The notes under the pieces are model-generated. The model was given only the letters and a program-made list of their open reading frames with translations. It was not told the origin of the DNA and searched no databases. Both the position numbers and the translations under genes were made by a program. Source: CAYRHJ01 sp964424105 (GTDB lineage: Bacteria > Planctomycetota > Phycisphaerae > UBA1845). Taken from it: a stretch of 64,000 nt of DNA. Position 1 is the stretch's first letter. Each line of letters begins with the position of its first letter. Of the stretch, positions 27,327 to 37,700 are shown piece after piece. The stretch covers positions 62,001-126,000 of the forward strand of contig CAYRHJ010000011.1 of the NCBI GenBank assembly GCA_964424105.1, given 5' to 3'.

Positions 27327-28733
27327 ATGGTAAAAATGACCACTGCAATCAAAACGAGTCCTTCATCGCGCGGAACGCGTAAAATCAACACAATCCGCAC
27401 CTTCCGGTCCGCGGTGAATTATTTGAATTCCGTCGTTAATTACGAACGGAAACCACCAATTGGTCATGCTGAGTCCGCGTTCAATCTAAGCCGGATGCAG
27501 AGGCTTTTGGCGGTACTTGGAAATCCGCACCGCAAATACAAGACTGCTCATGTGGCCGGTACCAAGGGCAAGGGGAGCACCGTGACCATGCTGGCGGCGA
27601 TGGTCCAGAACTGCGGAATGAAGGTGGGCTTGTACACCTCGCCGCACGTATTGGACATTCGCGAACGGATCGCCATCAACGGTGATCAAATCTCCGAGGC
27701 CGAGTTTGCCCGCTTGACGAAAAAAGTGGTGGCTGCTTCGAAGAAACCCAAGGTCGGCGATTGCACCTTTTTTGAACTGGTAACTGCGGTCGCATTTCTT
27801 CATTTTGCTAAATCGGAGGTTGACCTTGCGGTCATCGAGACTGGCCTAGGCGGTCGATTGGATGCAACCAACGTCATCAAACCGGAGGTCGTAGGCCTGA
27901 CGAGTATCAGTCTGGACCATCCTGACCTGTTGGGTCATACAGTCGAAGCCATCGCCCGCGAAAAGGCTGGAATTTTCAAACCCGGTGTGACGGTTATCTG
28001 TTCGCCGCAACGTGAAAGCGTCACGAAAATCCTGCAAGAGATGGCCGCGAAATTGGAATGCCCATTCCAGATGACAGGCCGCGAGAATGGTTTCAGCTAT
28101 CGATTCGAATCTTCAAGGGACGCAGGGCCTCATTCGCGCATTTGCCTGACGACGCCGACGAGTCATTTTGAACACGTCCGCGCCCCGTTGATGGGCGACC
28201 ATCAGGCCATCAATTGCGCGTTGGCGCTGGGCATGTTGGACGTACTCAAGACGCGTGGATTGGCCATTGACGAGCGGAAGGCCGTCGAAGGGCTGTCGCG
28301 GGTCACTCTTCCGGGCCGAATGGAAATTGTCCGGGACATGCCGCGGATCATGGTTGACGGTGCCCATAATGCTTCCAGCGTCGAAGCCCTGATGCGGGCG
28401 ATCGGGCAGAACGTGCCTTATGACTCCATGGTGATCATCTTCGGCTGTCAGAAGGACAAGGACATCCGCGGCATGTTGCGTTACGTCCGACTGGGGGCTG
28501 ACAAGGTCATCTTTACGACCTCCGGGTCACCTCGGACGGCGGACCCACATGAGTTGGCTGCGACGTTCAATGAAATGTCTTCGAAGATGTGCCAGGTGGC
28601 GGAGGATCTGATGGACGCTATTTCCATCGCCGATCGGGCCGTCGCTCGTGACGACCTCATCTGCATCACCGGCTCGTTCTATCTGGTGGGTCGAGCCAAA
28701 CGGCTCATGCGCAAGCTCGCCCTGGCCAACTGA
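27327..28733 (+). CDS. folC: Folylpolyglutamate synthase / dihydrofolate synthase FolC
   Basis: Mur-ligase-type enzyme that adds glutamate to dihydropteroate and/or folates. The P-loop is AGTKGKGST (about residues 77-85). Other family motifs are GLYTSPHVLDIRERIAING, TFFELVTAVAFLHFA, DLAVIETGLGGRLDATNVI, SLDHPDLLGHTVEAIAREKA then GI, and in the C-terminal domain LPGRMEIV, MVDGAHNASSVEAL and IFGCQKDKDIRGML. The length is 468 aa including a basic leader of about 25 residues; ATG at 27336 is an alternative start. No Shine-Dalgarno sequence is obvious. Confidence 0.94.
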   Translation: MVKMTTAIKTSPSSRGTRKINTIRTFRSAVNYLNSVVNYERKPPIGHAESAFNLSRMQRLLAVLGNPHRKYKTAHVAGTKGKGSTVTMLAAMVQNCGMKVGLYTSPHVLDIRERIAINGDQISEAEFARLTKKVVAASKKPKVGDCTFFELVTAVAFLHFAKSEVDLAVIETGLGGRLDATNVIKPEVVGLTSISLDHPDLLGHTVEAIAREKAGIFKPGVTVICSPQRESVTKILQEMAAKLECPFQMTGRENGFSYRFESSRDAGPHSRICLTTPTSHFEHVRAPLMGDHQAINCALALGMLDVLKTRGLAIDERKAVEGLSRVTLPGRMEIVRDMPRIMVDGAHNASSVEALMRAIGQNVPYDSMVIIFGCQKDKDIRGMLRYVRLGADKVIFTTSGSPRTADPHELAATFNEMSSKMCQVAEDLMDAISIADRAVARDDLICITGSFYLVGRAKRLMRKLALAN

Positions 28734-29166
28734 CGTTCACTTGTCATTTTGCACGCCTGCCTGTCGGCATTTCTGGATTCCGGCGTTCGCCGGAATGACG
28801 GATCACGCCGGAATGACGCATGCGGTACGGCTCGGCGCTGCGTGAACTCGGCAGCGGACCGCTCGCTTGGCGCTCGCGGCTCGTAAAGCGGCGGGTGAAA
28901 CAGGAACGATGGACTGGATTCCGGCCTTCGCCGGAATGACGGAGCGCGGGGGAATGACGGATGGGTGCATGGAATGGTCACTCCGGCGCAAGCCGGAGTC
29001 CAGGCAAACTTATTCTGGATTCCGGCGTTCGCCGGAATGACGCATGCGGTACGGCTCGGCGTTGCGCGCATTCGGCAGCGGACCGCTCGCTTTGCGCTCG
29101 CGGCTCGCAAAGACGATGACGGGCGTCGTGAGTTGGCGGATGCGCGCCGGTTTTCTTCGAAATGCC
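28734..29166. repeat. Intergenic repeat mosaic (palindromic repeats and 35-bp repeats)
   Basis: Between folC and the ROK kinase. Full palindromic copies lie at 28773-28801, 28914-28942, 28977-29004 (reverse orientation, ACTCCGGC/GCCGGAGT arms) and 29015-29043, with a half copy near 28804-28818. Copies of the second repeat family (GGACCGCTCGCTTTGCGCTC then GCGGCTCGTAA) lie at 28855-28888 and 29079-29112. The block from the palindrome through ATGCGGTACGGCTCGGCG to the second repeat occurs twice (about 28805-28885 and 29030-29110), so it is a partial duplication of about 85 bp. No gene is supported. Confidence 0.85.
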
Positions 29167-30126
29167 CTATTCCTTGGCCAACCGCTCCCGTAGGTATTCC
29201 TTTACCAACAGGGCCGCCCCCACGACGCCGGCGTATTCACGCAGCGCGGTCAGCTCGACGCGCATCTTTTCCGGAATCAGAATGCTGGCTGATCGACTTG
29301 CGATGTTGGCAGCCTGCCGTATCAGCGACGGCAGGCCTATCGCGACACCCCCGCCAACCACCAGAACGTCCACCGGATACACGTGAACCAAATTAATCAA
29401 ACCGATGGCCAACTGTCGAGCATGGCGATCGACGAACGCTAGGGCTGACGGGTCTCCGTCCTGAAAAGCTCTCTCCACGCCTGAAACACCGCCCTCCATG
29501 CCGGATTCGCGAGCGTCCGCGTCCAAGGCCGGGCCGGCAACGTGGGCTTCGAGACATCCCGTCGCTCCGCATCCACAGAGGGCGGCGTCGGGGCCTGTGT
29601 CGCAAATCAGATGACCCACGTGTCCCACGGAATGCCCGCTGTGCCGCAGCACCTGTCCGCCCAGAATCACGGCGCCACCAATTCCGGTTCCGATGGACAG
29701 GTAGGCGAAGCGCTGGGCATTTTTTTCCGCGGCGCAGAATTCCCCCCACGCGCCGCAAACCGTATCGCCATCCATCATGGTGACTAGGCCGGTGCGCTCC
29801 ACGAGTTGATCCCGCAGGGTCAGGCCTTCCAGGAACGGGCAGTTGATCGAGCGGATGACGGCTGACCTTCCCGGCTCGAGAATCCCGGGGACAGCCACGC
29901 CGATCGCCTCGGGCGGGAACTGGGAATCGACTTCACCTCGACAAGTCAGATAGGCTTCTTCGAGCCAACGGACCAGATCGTCGCCGTCGTTTCCCCTGGG
30001 TGTTTCCGTGATGCGGTCGGCCTGCACCCGCCCCCACGCGTCTACGATTCCCAACCGAACGTACGTTCCTCCGATGTCAATCCCGACGAACGTGCTCACG
30101 GGGTCGGCTTTCCGGAAAAGCGCCAT
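29167..30126 (-). CDS. ROK-family sugar kinase (glucokinase-like)
   Basis: Predicted ATP-dependent hexose kinase of the ROK family, 319 aa. The phosphate-binding loop is FVGIDIGGTYVRLGIVD near the N-terminus. VAVPGILEP, MDGDTVCGAWGE, YLSIGTGIGGAVILGGQV, the catalytic region GHVGHLICD, the zinc-finger motif CGCGATGCLEAHVAG and VVGGGVAIG all fit ROK kinases. The first Cys of the ROK zinc motif is seen in DAALCGCG. ATG at 30126 is used; a GTG nine codons in is also plausible. Glucose specificity is likely but not proven by sequence. A regulator fusion is excluded because no helix-turn-helix precedes the kinase. Confidence 0.9.
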   Translation of the reverse strand: MALFRKADPVSTFVGIDIGGTYVRLGIVDAWGRVQADRITETPRGNDGDDLVRWLEEAYLTCRGEVDSQFPPEAIGVAVPGILEPGRSAVIRSINCPFLEGLTLRDQLVERTGLVTMMDGDTVCGAWGEFCAAEKNAQRFAYLSIGTGIGGAVILGGQVLRHSGHSVGHVGHLICDTGPDAALCGCGATGCLEAHVAGPALDADARESGMEGGVSGVERAFQDGDPSALAFVDRHARQLAIGLINLVHVYPVDVLVVGGGVAIGLPSLIRQAANIASRSASILIPEKMRVELTALREYAGVVGAALLVKEYLRERLAKE

Positions 30127-30469
30127 CCTTGGAATTCAACCATGATCGTTCATGCTTTCCTATGGAAGCCCGTGATCAACCTTCGCGCCCGCCGGCAGAA
30201 CCTCGGTTCGACCAACAACCACGCGGGTCGAGAATCACAATGGCGGTTGGCCTGCCGACGGAAGCATCGGACATGATCCGCACTCCAACTCCAACAGACA
30301 ACGGGACGTCGCCTCTGCCCATCACACTCTACATGCCGTCGATCGAAGTTTGAAGTTGGCTGGACAAAAGAAAAAGGCCACCGAACTGGACTCGATGGCC
30401 TTCTCAAATGAACGAGTTTTCTTGAACGCGGAGCCGTCGATCGCTCGTTGTCGCGTTGTTGCCAACGGC
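30127..30469. other. Intergenic, 343 bases, ending with the LTD-gene terminator
   Basis: No gene is supported. It contains the leftward terminator of the lamin-tail protein at 30362-30402. Confidence 0.5.
30362..30402 (-). terminator. Rho-independent terminator of the lamin-tail protein gene
   Basis: On the minus strand AAGGCCA, a 15-base loop, TGGCCTT and then a T-rich run (TTTCTTTTG). It sits about 70 bases after the stop codon of the leftward gene. Confidence 0.8.
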
Positions 30470-31234
30470 CTACAGCGAACCGCTTTGGCCTCGCAGCACC
30501 AGCATGCCACCCAGCAGCGCGATCAGCGCGAAGGCACCGGCGCTGAACGGCGTGGAACCGGGTACGGTGCAACTTTGAAGCCCGTCAATAGCATGCGAGC
30601 CAGGATTGGTGGCGGCTGTTATGGCCGGGACAGTGTTATTGGGAGAATCCAATGAATTTGCACCAGCACACGTCCATTCGCCGCTCAAGAACGTCCCCTG
30701 ATTGCCCGCCAACACATTGGGATTGCGACGGCACCAGCTATCTTCGTAATCCCAATCCTGGCCGGATCCGTCTTGGCCTATACGACCAATCTGATCGACG
30801 ATGGTCGCACTGGAAGCGTCGCCAGTAGCCGGGCCTTTGAACAGAATTACAACGTCGTCGCCATTGATGAAAGCGCCTTGGGAGAAATTATCCGGATCGA
30901 AACCATACGTGTTAAAGAACGTTCCGACGCCGGGACCGTCACTTGCTTCGTATGAAATCACGTAGGAATCGCCCGGCGCAAGGATGCCGGTCAATTGAGT
31001 GGACGCCCCGCCACCCAGTAACGTCGACCCATTGTTCATGTTTCCGATGCTGTACAGCGACATATCGACCGATACGTCGCTGCATGTGTTTGTGATCTCG
31101 ACGTACTTCGGGAGACCACCCGTCAGGGTGGCATCAACGACTTCGCTAATGATCAACTGACCGTTCGCCTGGGACATAAACAATCCCCCGGCCAAAACGG
31201 TGACAAGCACTGACAACTTCTTGTGGCGCAACAT
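30470..31234 (-). CDS. Secreted lamin-tail-domain (LTD) protein with C-terminal membrane tail
   Basis: Surface protein of 254 aa of unknown role. AGGAGGAG about 8 bases before the ATG gives a strong start. The signal peptide is MLRHKKLSVLVTVLAGGLFM ending SQANG. Then an LTD fold: QLIISEVVDATLTGGLPKYV, EITNTCSDVSVDMSLYSIGN, LAPGDSYVISYEAS, INGDDVVILFKG and IVDQIGRIG. The C-terminus SAGAFALIALLGGMLVLRGQ is a hydrophobic helix with a short basic end, like a sorting tail but without a clear PEP or IPTL motif. LTD domains also occur in two larger secreted proteins of this window. Confidence 0.85.
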   Translation of the reverse strand: MLRHKKLSVLVTVLAGGLFMSQANGQLIISEVVDATLTGGLPKYVEITNTCSDVSVDMSLYSIGNMNNGSTLLGGGASTQLTGILAPGDSYVISYEASDGPGVGTFFNTYGFDPDNFSQGAFINGDDVVILFKGPATGDASSATIVDQIGRIGQDGSGQDWDYEDSWCRRNPNVLAGNQGTFLSGEWTCAGANSLDSPNNTVPAITAATNPGSHAIDGLQSCTVPGSTPFSAGAFALIALLGGMLVLRGQSGSL

Positions 31235-31701
31235 ACCTGTTTCTCCTCCTCTGATTTGTCTCGATTGGCACTGTCGTTACGAGCAAAACGTGACGGTCAG
31301 GCGAGTCGGTAATGCAACCCTCCAACCGACCGGGGCTGATTGTAACGCGCCGCGTCCGATTGTAAAAGAAAAGTGTGTTAAAAGTTGATTAATTATTTTG
31401 ATTTGGGGGCTGAATACCGTGCCACCGCCTCCGGGCGCGGATGCCCTGACGGTCGCGGCTCTGTTTGGATGCGAATCGACGTTCCCTTGTCCTCTCGCAC
31501 GCCTACCTGTCTGCATTTCTGGATTCCGGCGTTCGCCGGAATGACGCAGGCAGGCGGTCGCGGTTCGTAACGACGCCGTCGCGGCTCTGTTCAGAGGCAA
31601 ATTCCCCGCTTCCTCCCAGTCGCAGCTCTGGTATTGTTAGGAGTTTCTTGCATGACGGACCAGACGTCATATTCGATACAGTCATCGTACTCGACGCATA
31701 T
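31235..31701. other. Intergenic, 467 bases, with one palindromic repeat
   Basis: Carries a palindromic copy at 31519-31547 and two copies of GTCGCGGCTCTGTT (near 31452 and 31569). It must also hold the promoter of the leftward LTD gene. No gene is supported. Confidence 0.5.
31519..31547. repeat. Dispersed palindromic repeat (intergenic copy)
   Basis: CTGGATTCCGGCGTTCGCCG then GAATGACGC; perfect 8-bp arms. Confidence 0.88.
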
Positions 31702-32802
31702 TCAAGATCGATTCGCGCTTGACGAACGGATGTGGTGCAGGGCTTCAGCAGTTGTACGAAAGACCTGGGTGGCGGTTTCGGTAATAAAGGGGCTTGGCGG
31801 GCGATTCGGTTTCCACACTACGTAGACCTCTTTTCCGTGTTCGTAGGCGTGGTGTAGCTCCCTTTCCACGCCGCTGGATAGACCGGGCGTACCGCCATCC
31901 AAAGCCGGCACGTAACTGATGATCATGTCCGACTGATCGACAAGTTGAAAATCGCGTGCGTAAATCTGGCCGTCAATGTCACCTGCAATTTCCAACACTT
32001 GCTTTACAGACACCGGAAATGTCGCTGATTCACCGGCGCTGTCTATCATGGTGGCGTTGACAAAGTCGTGGCCTTGTTTCGCAGCCTCGATCGATGCATC
32101 CAGCAGCAGTTTTTCGTCCACGTCGGCGGGATCGAAACAGAGCAGGAATTGGCTGCACTCGGCACGAAAATCCTCGATTTCCTGTAGGATATCAGGCATG
32201 GCAACGACGTGGCTCATGGGAAAGGACAGGTAGGCTTTGGGAGTTTCGGGGTCGATCATCAACTTGACGAATTTCGCTGCACTCGACTGATAACGCCCGC
32301 GAGGCAATATAAAGCACCTGCCGGCACAATGGGTAGCGATGGCCAGCAGCTCGGTGGCGAGGATTTCCTCCTCCCGCCATACCATGGCATCCTTCAACGT
32401 AGCATCGAGCTGATGTTCCGTGGTCAGCCGGTGGTGGACGGTCTCGATATTGTCGACCAGGCAGACGTACAAATCGGGGCTTAGGAGTTCCATCTGGTCA
32501 AAATCGAACGCCCGGAAGAGGCCATGCCGCCAGCGAAACGTGGCATGGGTGTTGATGACCACGTTTTCGAGCGTCTTGGCTTCATTGATGACGTCCTTAA
32601 ATACCGCCCTCCGCAGGGTATGCAGTCGGCTCAGGGGCAAATCGAGGATCCTCCCCTGACGGACGTCCGGAGCTTCACGATACATCCGCTGGCCTATGTT
32701 CATCATGTTCAGGCTGACGCCTTTTTCGGCGGCGATGATGGCTGCGGCGGACAGATAGGCGTTCTTATCCAGCCCGACTTGGCCTGTGACGACGACTCTC
32801 AT
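31702..32802 (-). CDS. P-loop kinase-like protein with deoxyribosyltransferase-like C-terminus
   Basis: Cytoplasmic protein of 366 aa. The N-terminal VVVTGQVGLDKNAYLSAAAI has the strand-loop-helix layout of archaeal-type adenylate kinases, but the Walker A is altered (GQVGLDKN instead of GxxGxGKS/T). NMMNIGQRMY and VINTHATFRW resemble the matching kinase segments. The C-terminal segment (about residues 180-355) includes AYLSFPMSHV, QLVDQSDMIISYVP, SSGVERELHHAYEHGKEVYV then VWKP, which is like nucleoside 2-deoxyribosyltransferase-type folds. So it may be a two-domain nucleotide-related protein. This assignment is by eye and moderate; the altered P-loop may mean no ATPase activity. Confidence 0.7.
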   Translation of the reverse strand: MRVVVTGQVGLDKNAYLSAAAIIAAEKGVSLNMMNIGQRMYREAPDVRQGRILDLPLSRLHTLRRAVFKDVINEAKTLENVVINTHATFRWRHGLFRAFDFDQMELLSPDLYVCLVDNIETVHHRLTTEHQLDATLKDAMVWREEEILATELLAIATHCAGRCFILPRGRYQSSAAKFVKLMIDPETPKAYLSFPMSHVVAMPDILQEIEDFRAECSQFLLCFDPADVDEKLLLDASIEAAKQGHDFVNATMIDSAGESATFPVSVKQVLEIAGDIDGQIYARDFQLVDQSDMIISYVPALDGGTPGLSSGVERELHHAYEHGKEVYVVWKPNRPPSPFITETATQVFRTTAEALHHIRSSSANRS

Positions 32803-33212
32803 GGATTGGTCCTCTCGCCTGGGAAGGTTTCCTGGGGTGTTTCGCTAACGAACGGGTACCAGAATCGAGTTTCCGGGGCAAGTGAAACTGGGGCGTAATG
32901 GGTGGTTTGGAGTCTTGCGGGGGGCGGGAAGCCGGCGTTTTGTCTAGCAAATCTGGTGCCAAGAGACGAGCCGGCTGGCGGCCTAGCGGATGGGGTTAAT
33001 TGGCGGCTGGCCTTCGTTCGAACTTCGACGACGTGTTAACCGCTAATTAACCAATTATTGACTGAAAACCGCGCAACAAAAACTTGACTGGTTTGTTATA
33101 ATCGGTCTCGACGAACTTGCTCCTCGGCCCGGTCCGGGATATGGTTTCGCTCTCGGTCATCGGCGTAGGAGCAAGGAGGCCGGCACCGCCGGGTGTTGTC
33201 GGCTACTTAATT
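32803..33212. other. Divergent intergenic region, 410 bases
   Basis: Between the leftward kinase-like gene and the rightward pilin pair. Holds the AT-rich promoter-like segment at 33094-33102. No gene is supported. Confidence 0.45.
33094..33102 (+). promoter_or_regulatory. Extended -10 promoter element upstream of the pilin gene pair
   Basis: TGTTATAAT matches the extended -10 form TGnTATAAT exactly. It lies about 110 bases before the ATG at 33213, within an AT-rich stretch. The -35 region is weak, as is common for extended -10 promoters. Confidence 0.5.
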
Positions 33213-33566
33213 ATGGCAGCAGCAGCATACTCCGAAAGCTCATCAAATAAGGGCAAGTATGCCGCCGCGATCCTGCTGATTGCAGCAGGGATTTCGCTAT
33301 GGTATTTTTGGCCGGATGACGGAAGCCCTCCTGACGAAGTTCCTCTTTTTTGCGTCAAGACGGGCGAGACGGTTTATCTGAATCGGATTGACGTCATTTC
33401 GTTGCCGGCAGTGAATCCTAAGACTCAGGAAGCGACCTTGCTGCCTTTCGTTGAGAAAGAGGACGGTCGGTATATCGGCGAGCGATATGGAGACGCGTTG
33501 GGCATTTTTGGAGACGACAATCGCTATGTTGATCCGGAAACACTTCGCATCAAGGACCGCCCGTAG
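33213..33566 (+). CDS. Small single-pass membrane protein preceding the pseudopilin
   Basis: Protein of 117 aa beginning MAAAAYSESSSNKGKYAAAI, with one transmembrane helix (YAAAILLIAAGISLWYF) near residues 15-31 and a soluble C-terminal domain (FCVKTGETVYLNRIDVISLP, VNPKTQEATLLPFVEKEDGR). ATG at 33213 is chosen since the upstream in-frame ATG at 33117 adds a Pro/Arg-rich stretch. Its end overlaps the pseudopilin start by about 41 bases in another frame, which suggests translational coupling. Function unknown. Confidence 0.75.
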   Translation: MAAAAYSESSSNKGKYAAAILLIAAGISLWYFWPDDGSPPDEVPLFCVKTGETVYLNRIDVISLPAVNPKTQEATLLPFVEKEDGRYIGERYGDALGIFGDDNRYVDPETLRIKDRP

Positions 33567-34677
33567 CGGGACGCGTGCCGGCGGTCTGGGCCAATGGAAT
33601 CGCGGCGGTTTTACGCTTATAGAGTTGCTGGTGGTGGTGTCCATCATTGCCTTGCTCATTTCCATCCTGCTTCCGAGTTTGCAGGGTGCGCGGGAGCAGG
33701 CCAAGACGGTGGTGTGCAGTGCGAATATGAGTGGTTCGGGGCGGGGCGTGCATTCGTACGCCGCGGAGATGCAGGATTGGATTCCGGGAAGGAATACCAC
33801 GGGAGTCGCGCTTTCCTCGGTTCGGCTCAAGGCTGCGGCGGATCCTTCGTATTTGATGGACTCGCAGATGCCGGTTCAAACGACGGATTGGATGACGCCG
33901 CTGATCAGCTACAACACGAAGATGCCGTACAATCGCGCAGAGCGATTCGATTTGTTGTTGAACAAGTATCGATGCGTTTCGCAGAAACCGCTGTCCTCGG
34001 TCCTATATCCCATTGGCGGAGGCGGCGTTCAGGATTTCAACGATTTTTTGAAAATCCAACGCTGGAACCCGGTCAGCTATCTGATGCCCATTTATTTTCA
34101 GTATTGGGGTCAAAGCGAAAAGGGGCTGGTTCTTTCCAAGATGGTTGGGAGCACGAGTTCGTTGCTGGTGGTTCGGGCGGAAGCAGCGCCGGCTGATTGG
34201 GACGTGCGCACGGAGAATTTCGCACCGAAGATCAGTCGGGTGGGCACGCCGGCCGGCAAGATTTTCGCGGCGGACGGAACTCGCTTCGTGGACGCCAGCT
34301 TGGTGGATCACGACATCGCTCCTTGGCCTAGTAATTTTGGTTCGTTCACGTCGGCTGGTGCGTGGCGATCCGCCGGTCGGGAATACGGCGTTAGGAACGG
34401 TACGCGTAATTGGGATGGTCGTCCGGTTCAAGGGGCGACGCCGTTGAATGAAGGTCGTAATCTATGGTACTCCTACCGGCATGGGCGGCGGACCAAGGGG
34501 AACGGGTCTTGTCAGGGCAACCGGGGGACGATCGACGCGCTGTTCTTCGATGGGCACGTGGAAAATCTTTCGGATAAAGAATCGCGAAAAATCGATTATT
34601 GGTTTCCCAGTAAGAGCGTGGTAGAGACTGAGATCACTGGAATGACGAATCTGCCGCGTGGATATGTGGTTCGATAA
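33526..34677 (+). CDS. Type II secretion/type IV-type pseudopilin with prepilin leader
   Basis: Protein of about 383 aa with a class III signal: a basic leader of about 28 residues, then GGFTLIELLVVVSIIALLIS and ILLPSLQGAREQAK, cut by prepilin peptidase between G and F, with Glu at +5. The ectodomain is long. Near the end GTIDALFFDGHVENLSDKES matches the DGH motif found in Planctomycete pseudopilins. The ATG at 33526 gives a normal leader; upstream starts overlap the previous gene fully. Proteins of this type are abundant in planctomycetes; roles in secretion or adhesion are suspected but undefined. Confidence 0.88.
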   Translation: MLIRKHFASRTARSGTRAGGLGQWNRGGFTLIELLVVVSIIALLISILLPSLQGAREQAKTVVCSANMSGSGRGVHSYAAEMQDWIPGRNTTGVALSSVRLKAAADPSYLMDSQMPVQTTDWMTPLISYNTKMPYNRAERFDLLLNKYRCVSQKPLSSVLYPIGGGGVQDFNDFLKIQRWNPVSYLMPIYFQYWGQSEKGLVLSKMVGSTSSLLVVRAEAAPADWDVRTENFAPKISRVGTPAGKIFAADGTRFVDASLVDHDIAPWPSNFGSFTSAGAWRSAGREYGVRNGTRNWDGRPVQGATPLNEGRNLWYSYRHGRRTKGNGSCQGNRGTIDALFFDGHVENLSDKESRKIDYWFPSKSVVETEITGMTNLPRGYVVR

Positions 34678-34779
34678 TGAAGCAGAGTAATGCGAGCGTC
34701 GCGTGTCGCTCGTTCAGGGTTTTGTCGAGGTAGCGCCTGGTCCAGAACGATTACCCAAAAGGAGGAGGAACGAGAAGCC

Positions 34780-37700
34780 ATGCCATCATGCCGCATGATT
34801 GCGTATTCGAAGTGGTCGTTGAGTGTTGTTTTTATAATTGCCGCGTCCGGAATTGATGCCGTTGCTCAGGATAGTACGTCCAAGGCTGGTTGCCTGCCGG
34901 GTGATGCGGTCAGGCCCTGGGACGATGCCGGCGCCGCTTTCGGTACCGAGCAGTGCAACGATTACGTGGTTGATCTGACGCCGTTCGCGGCTTCCTGGGG
35001 CACGAATTTCGGCATCGCGCCGATCATCAAGTCGAGCAAGACGGCTGCCGGGTTTCAAAGCAGCCTGATCAGTTCCCAGGCCATCAGCCGTCGGCATTTG
35101 TTCGGCGGCGCCCTTCCGAACACGATTTACGAGGCCTGGACGGGGCCCGGCTTCGGTGTGAACAACAGCATTCTCATTAGCGATCCGGGATCGCCGGTCG
35201 GAACGGCTGCCGAGTTCACGAATCAGTTCGGCGTGACCTTCGCGGAGTTTTCGACGACGGATTTCGGTGCGAGCTACAACGGCGTCATCGGGGGGTTGGT
35301 GCATCTTTTTCATGCGAATCCGTCGCGGCTTTTTGTATCCCGCCGCGTGGTGGCCACCAATAGTTGTGACGACAATTCCAACGCCGCGCAGATGGGCATT
35401 GGTACCGTGGATGCGAGCGGGTTCGTTCATTTTCGAGCGGATTGTTTCGCCTGCACGGCTGGGTGTGGTCTGACGAACCTGGCAGACGACAACATTTTCC
35501 AGGTCAACATGGCCACGCGCGATTGCGACGGGTTGAATGTGATCAGTAACGACTTCCCGGGCGGGTTGTTTGACGCGCCGGCCACTCGTTGGTTGGTTCG
35601 CAATGCAGCCGACCCGCACAATACGCCGAATATCATGCCCGCGGCGGTGACCGGCGGATTGCCGCTGTACCTGGGTTCTAACTTTTTGATTCAGTATCTG
35701 CGAGGATCGACGTTCGGTGCGATCACCGCCGACATGACCCATATTCCCAGTGCGGCCATCGTGGATCACCGGGGCAACATCAGCTACACCAGCAAGAACT
35801 GCGCATTCTTGAATAGCACCCATGGTGTCGCGGCGATGCTGGGACATCGAGTCGGCCCTTGCGAAGCGGGGGTGTGCACGGACAAGATCATTCTGTGGGG
35901 CCTGAATGGCGTAGGAGCCGTAACCGGTACTATGGAACTGACGTTGCCCCTGCACCCCATGAATGTTACGGATAACGATGACGGTTTCCTGAATTTGACC
36001 GATCCATCGCTGCCCAACGAATTTAACAATTACCGCAGCCAGGTTGCCTTCCGCGGCGGAAACGGAACGGTGGCGATCAACGTCGATCCGCAGGGGAATC
36101 TGCTGGTCGCGGCCGAGGTGGATCATCCGTTCAACGGCTTCGTGCTCGGTCACGCCAACGATTGGGACCTGAACTATGTCGCGGTGGCGCGAATCGACTG
36201 CACCACGGGAATCGAATCGTGGACGATGGCGGGTTACAACGTCAGTGATACGGCCGGCGGGGCGCTGGACGGCAAGGACATTTACAGCGGTGCGGGAGGC
36301 GCGGGGCCGATCATCGGCAACATGCGACCGGTTATCGGCGATGGCACGGGCGGCGGTCCTGCCGTCGGCGTCCCGATGATCGATTCAGCGGGCAACGTCT
36401 GGCTCATCTCCGACATCGAGTTGTTGGCTAATCCGGGCGTGATTACACGAGCGCTGTTGCGATCGGTCTACAATCCGGGGGCGTTCAGTTACCGTTTGGA
36501 GCTGGTGTTAAAGCTGGACGACATCTTCCACGGGGTCAATTCCGATCGTGACTACCAGGTTAATTTCATTGATTTGCGGGATTTAAACTCGATTTCTTCC
36601 GGAACCGCTTTCTCGCACAACATCAGCGAGGTGGCGCACATGAACAGCGATCCTTCGCTGTATTCACCAGCCGATCCGCGTTCGCTGGGTGGAATCGTCC
36701 TGGCAGCGGGGATTACGTACGACAGCAACCAAGATTCTGCCTTCGATGATTGTACGGCAGTGCTGGGCTCCACTGACGAGCAGTACAATGTGTTGTTGTA
36801 CATCGGAGCGACCGGTCAGGTACCATGCGTTGACGATGCGGATTGTTCCGATGGTGTGGCGTGCACGTCGGACCGTTGCGTTGCCAACGAATGTGTTTAC
36901 GCGGATTCCATATACGGGGACGTGGATGGAAACGGAACGGTCAGTCTCTTTGATCTGTTTTGTATCCTTGACGGCCTCGCCGACGATTTTACCGATTGCT
37001 CTTTCAGCAGCGTAGACATCGATCCATGTCCCCGGGGAAATGGAACGATCAACCTTGGGGACTTGTTTGCCGTTCTCAATGCTTTCTCCGACGTCGATCC
37101 GTGTTGCACACCTGGTACAGGCGGCTGTTGCATCAGCGGAACGTGTGATACTCGGACGGAAATCGACTGCGTGTCCGCCGGCGGAATCTATCAGGGCGAT
37201 GATAGCGATTGCGGTGTCATCAACTGTCCCGCCACGGGCGCATGCTGCCGATTCGGCGTTTGCGACGAATTGACGCAGGCCATATGCATTGGAACGGGAG
37301 GCGTTTATCAGGGCGACGGCGTTGCCTGCACACCGGCGACTTGTCCGCAGGGCGCCTGTTGCACGCTGGGCGTGTGCACGCCGGACACCGCGCAAGCCAC
37401 CTGCACCGGTGGCGGCGGCATCTATCAGGGTGACGCGAGCACCTGTACGCCGGATCCGTGTGCCAAGGGCGCTTGCTGCCTCGCGGGGTTCTGTGGCGTT
37501 GATTACGCTGAAGGTGACTGCATCGCTGCGGGCGGGGTCTATCAGGGTGACAGCACCGGCTGCGCGCCTTCTCCATGCGGAACGCCGGTTGACGTGGTCA
37601 TCAACGAGATACGAATCGATCAGCCAAGCACTGACGACGACGAGTATTTCGAGTTGACCGGTGCGCCGGGAACGCCGCTAGACGGGTTGACCTATTTGGT

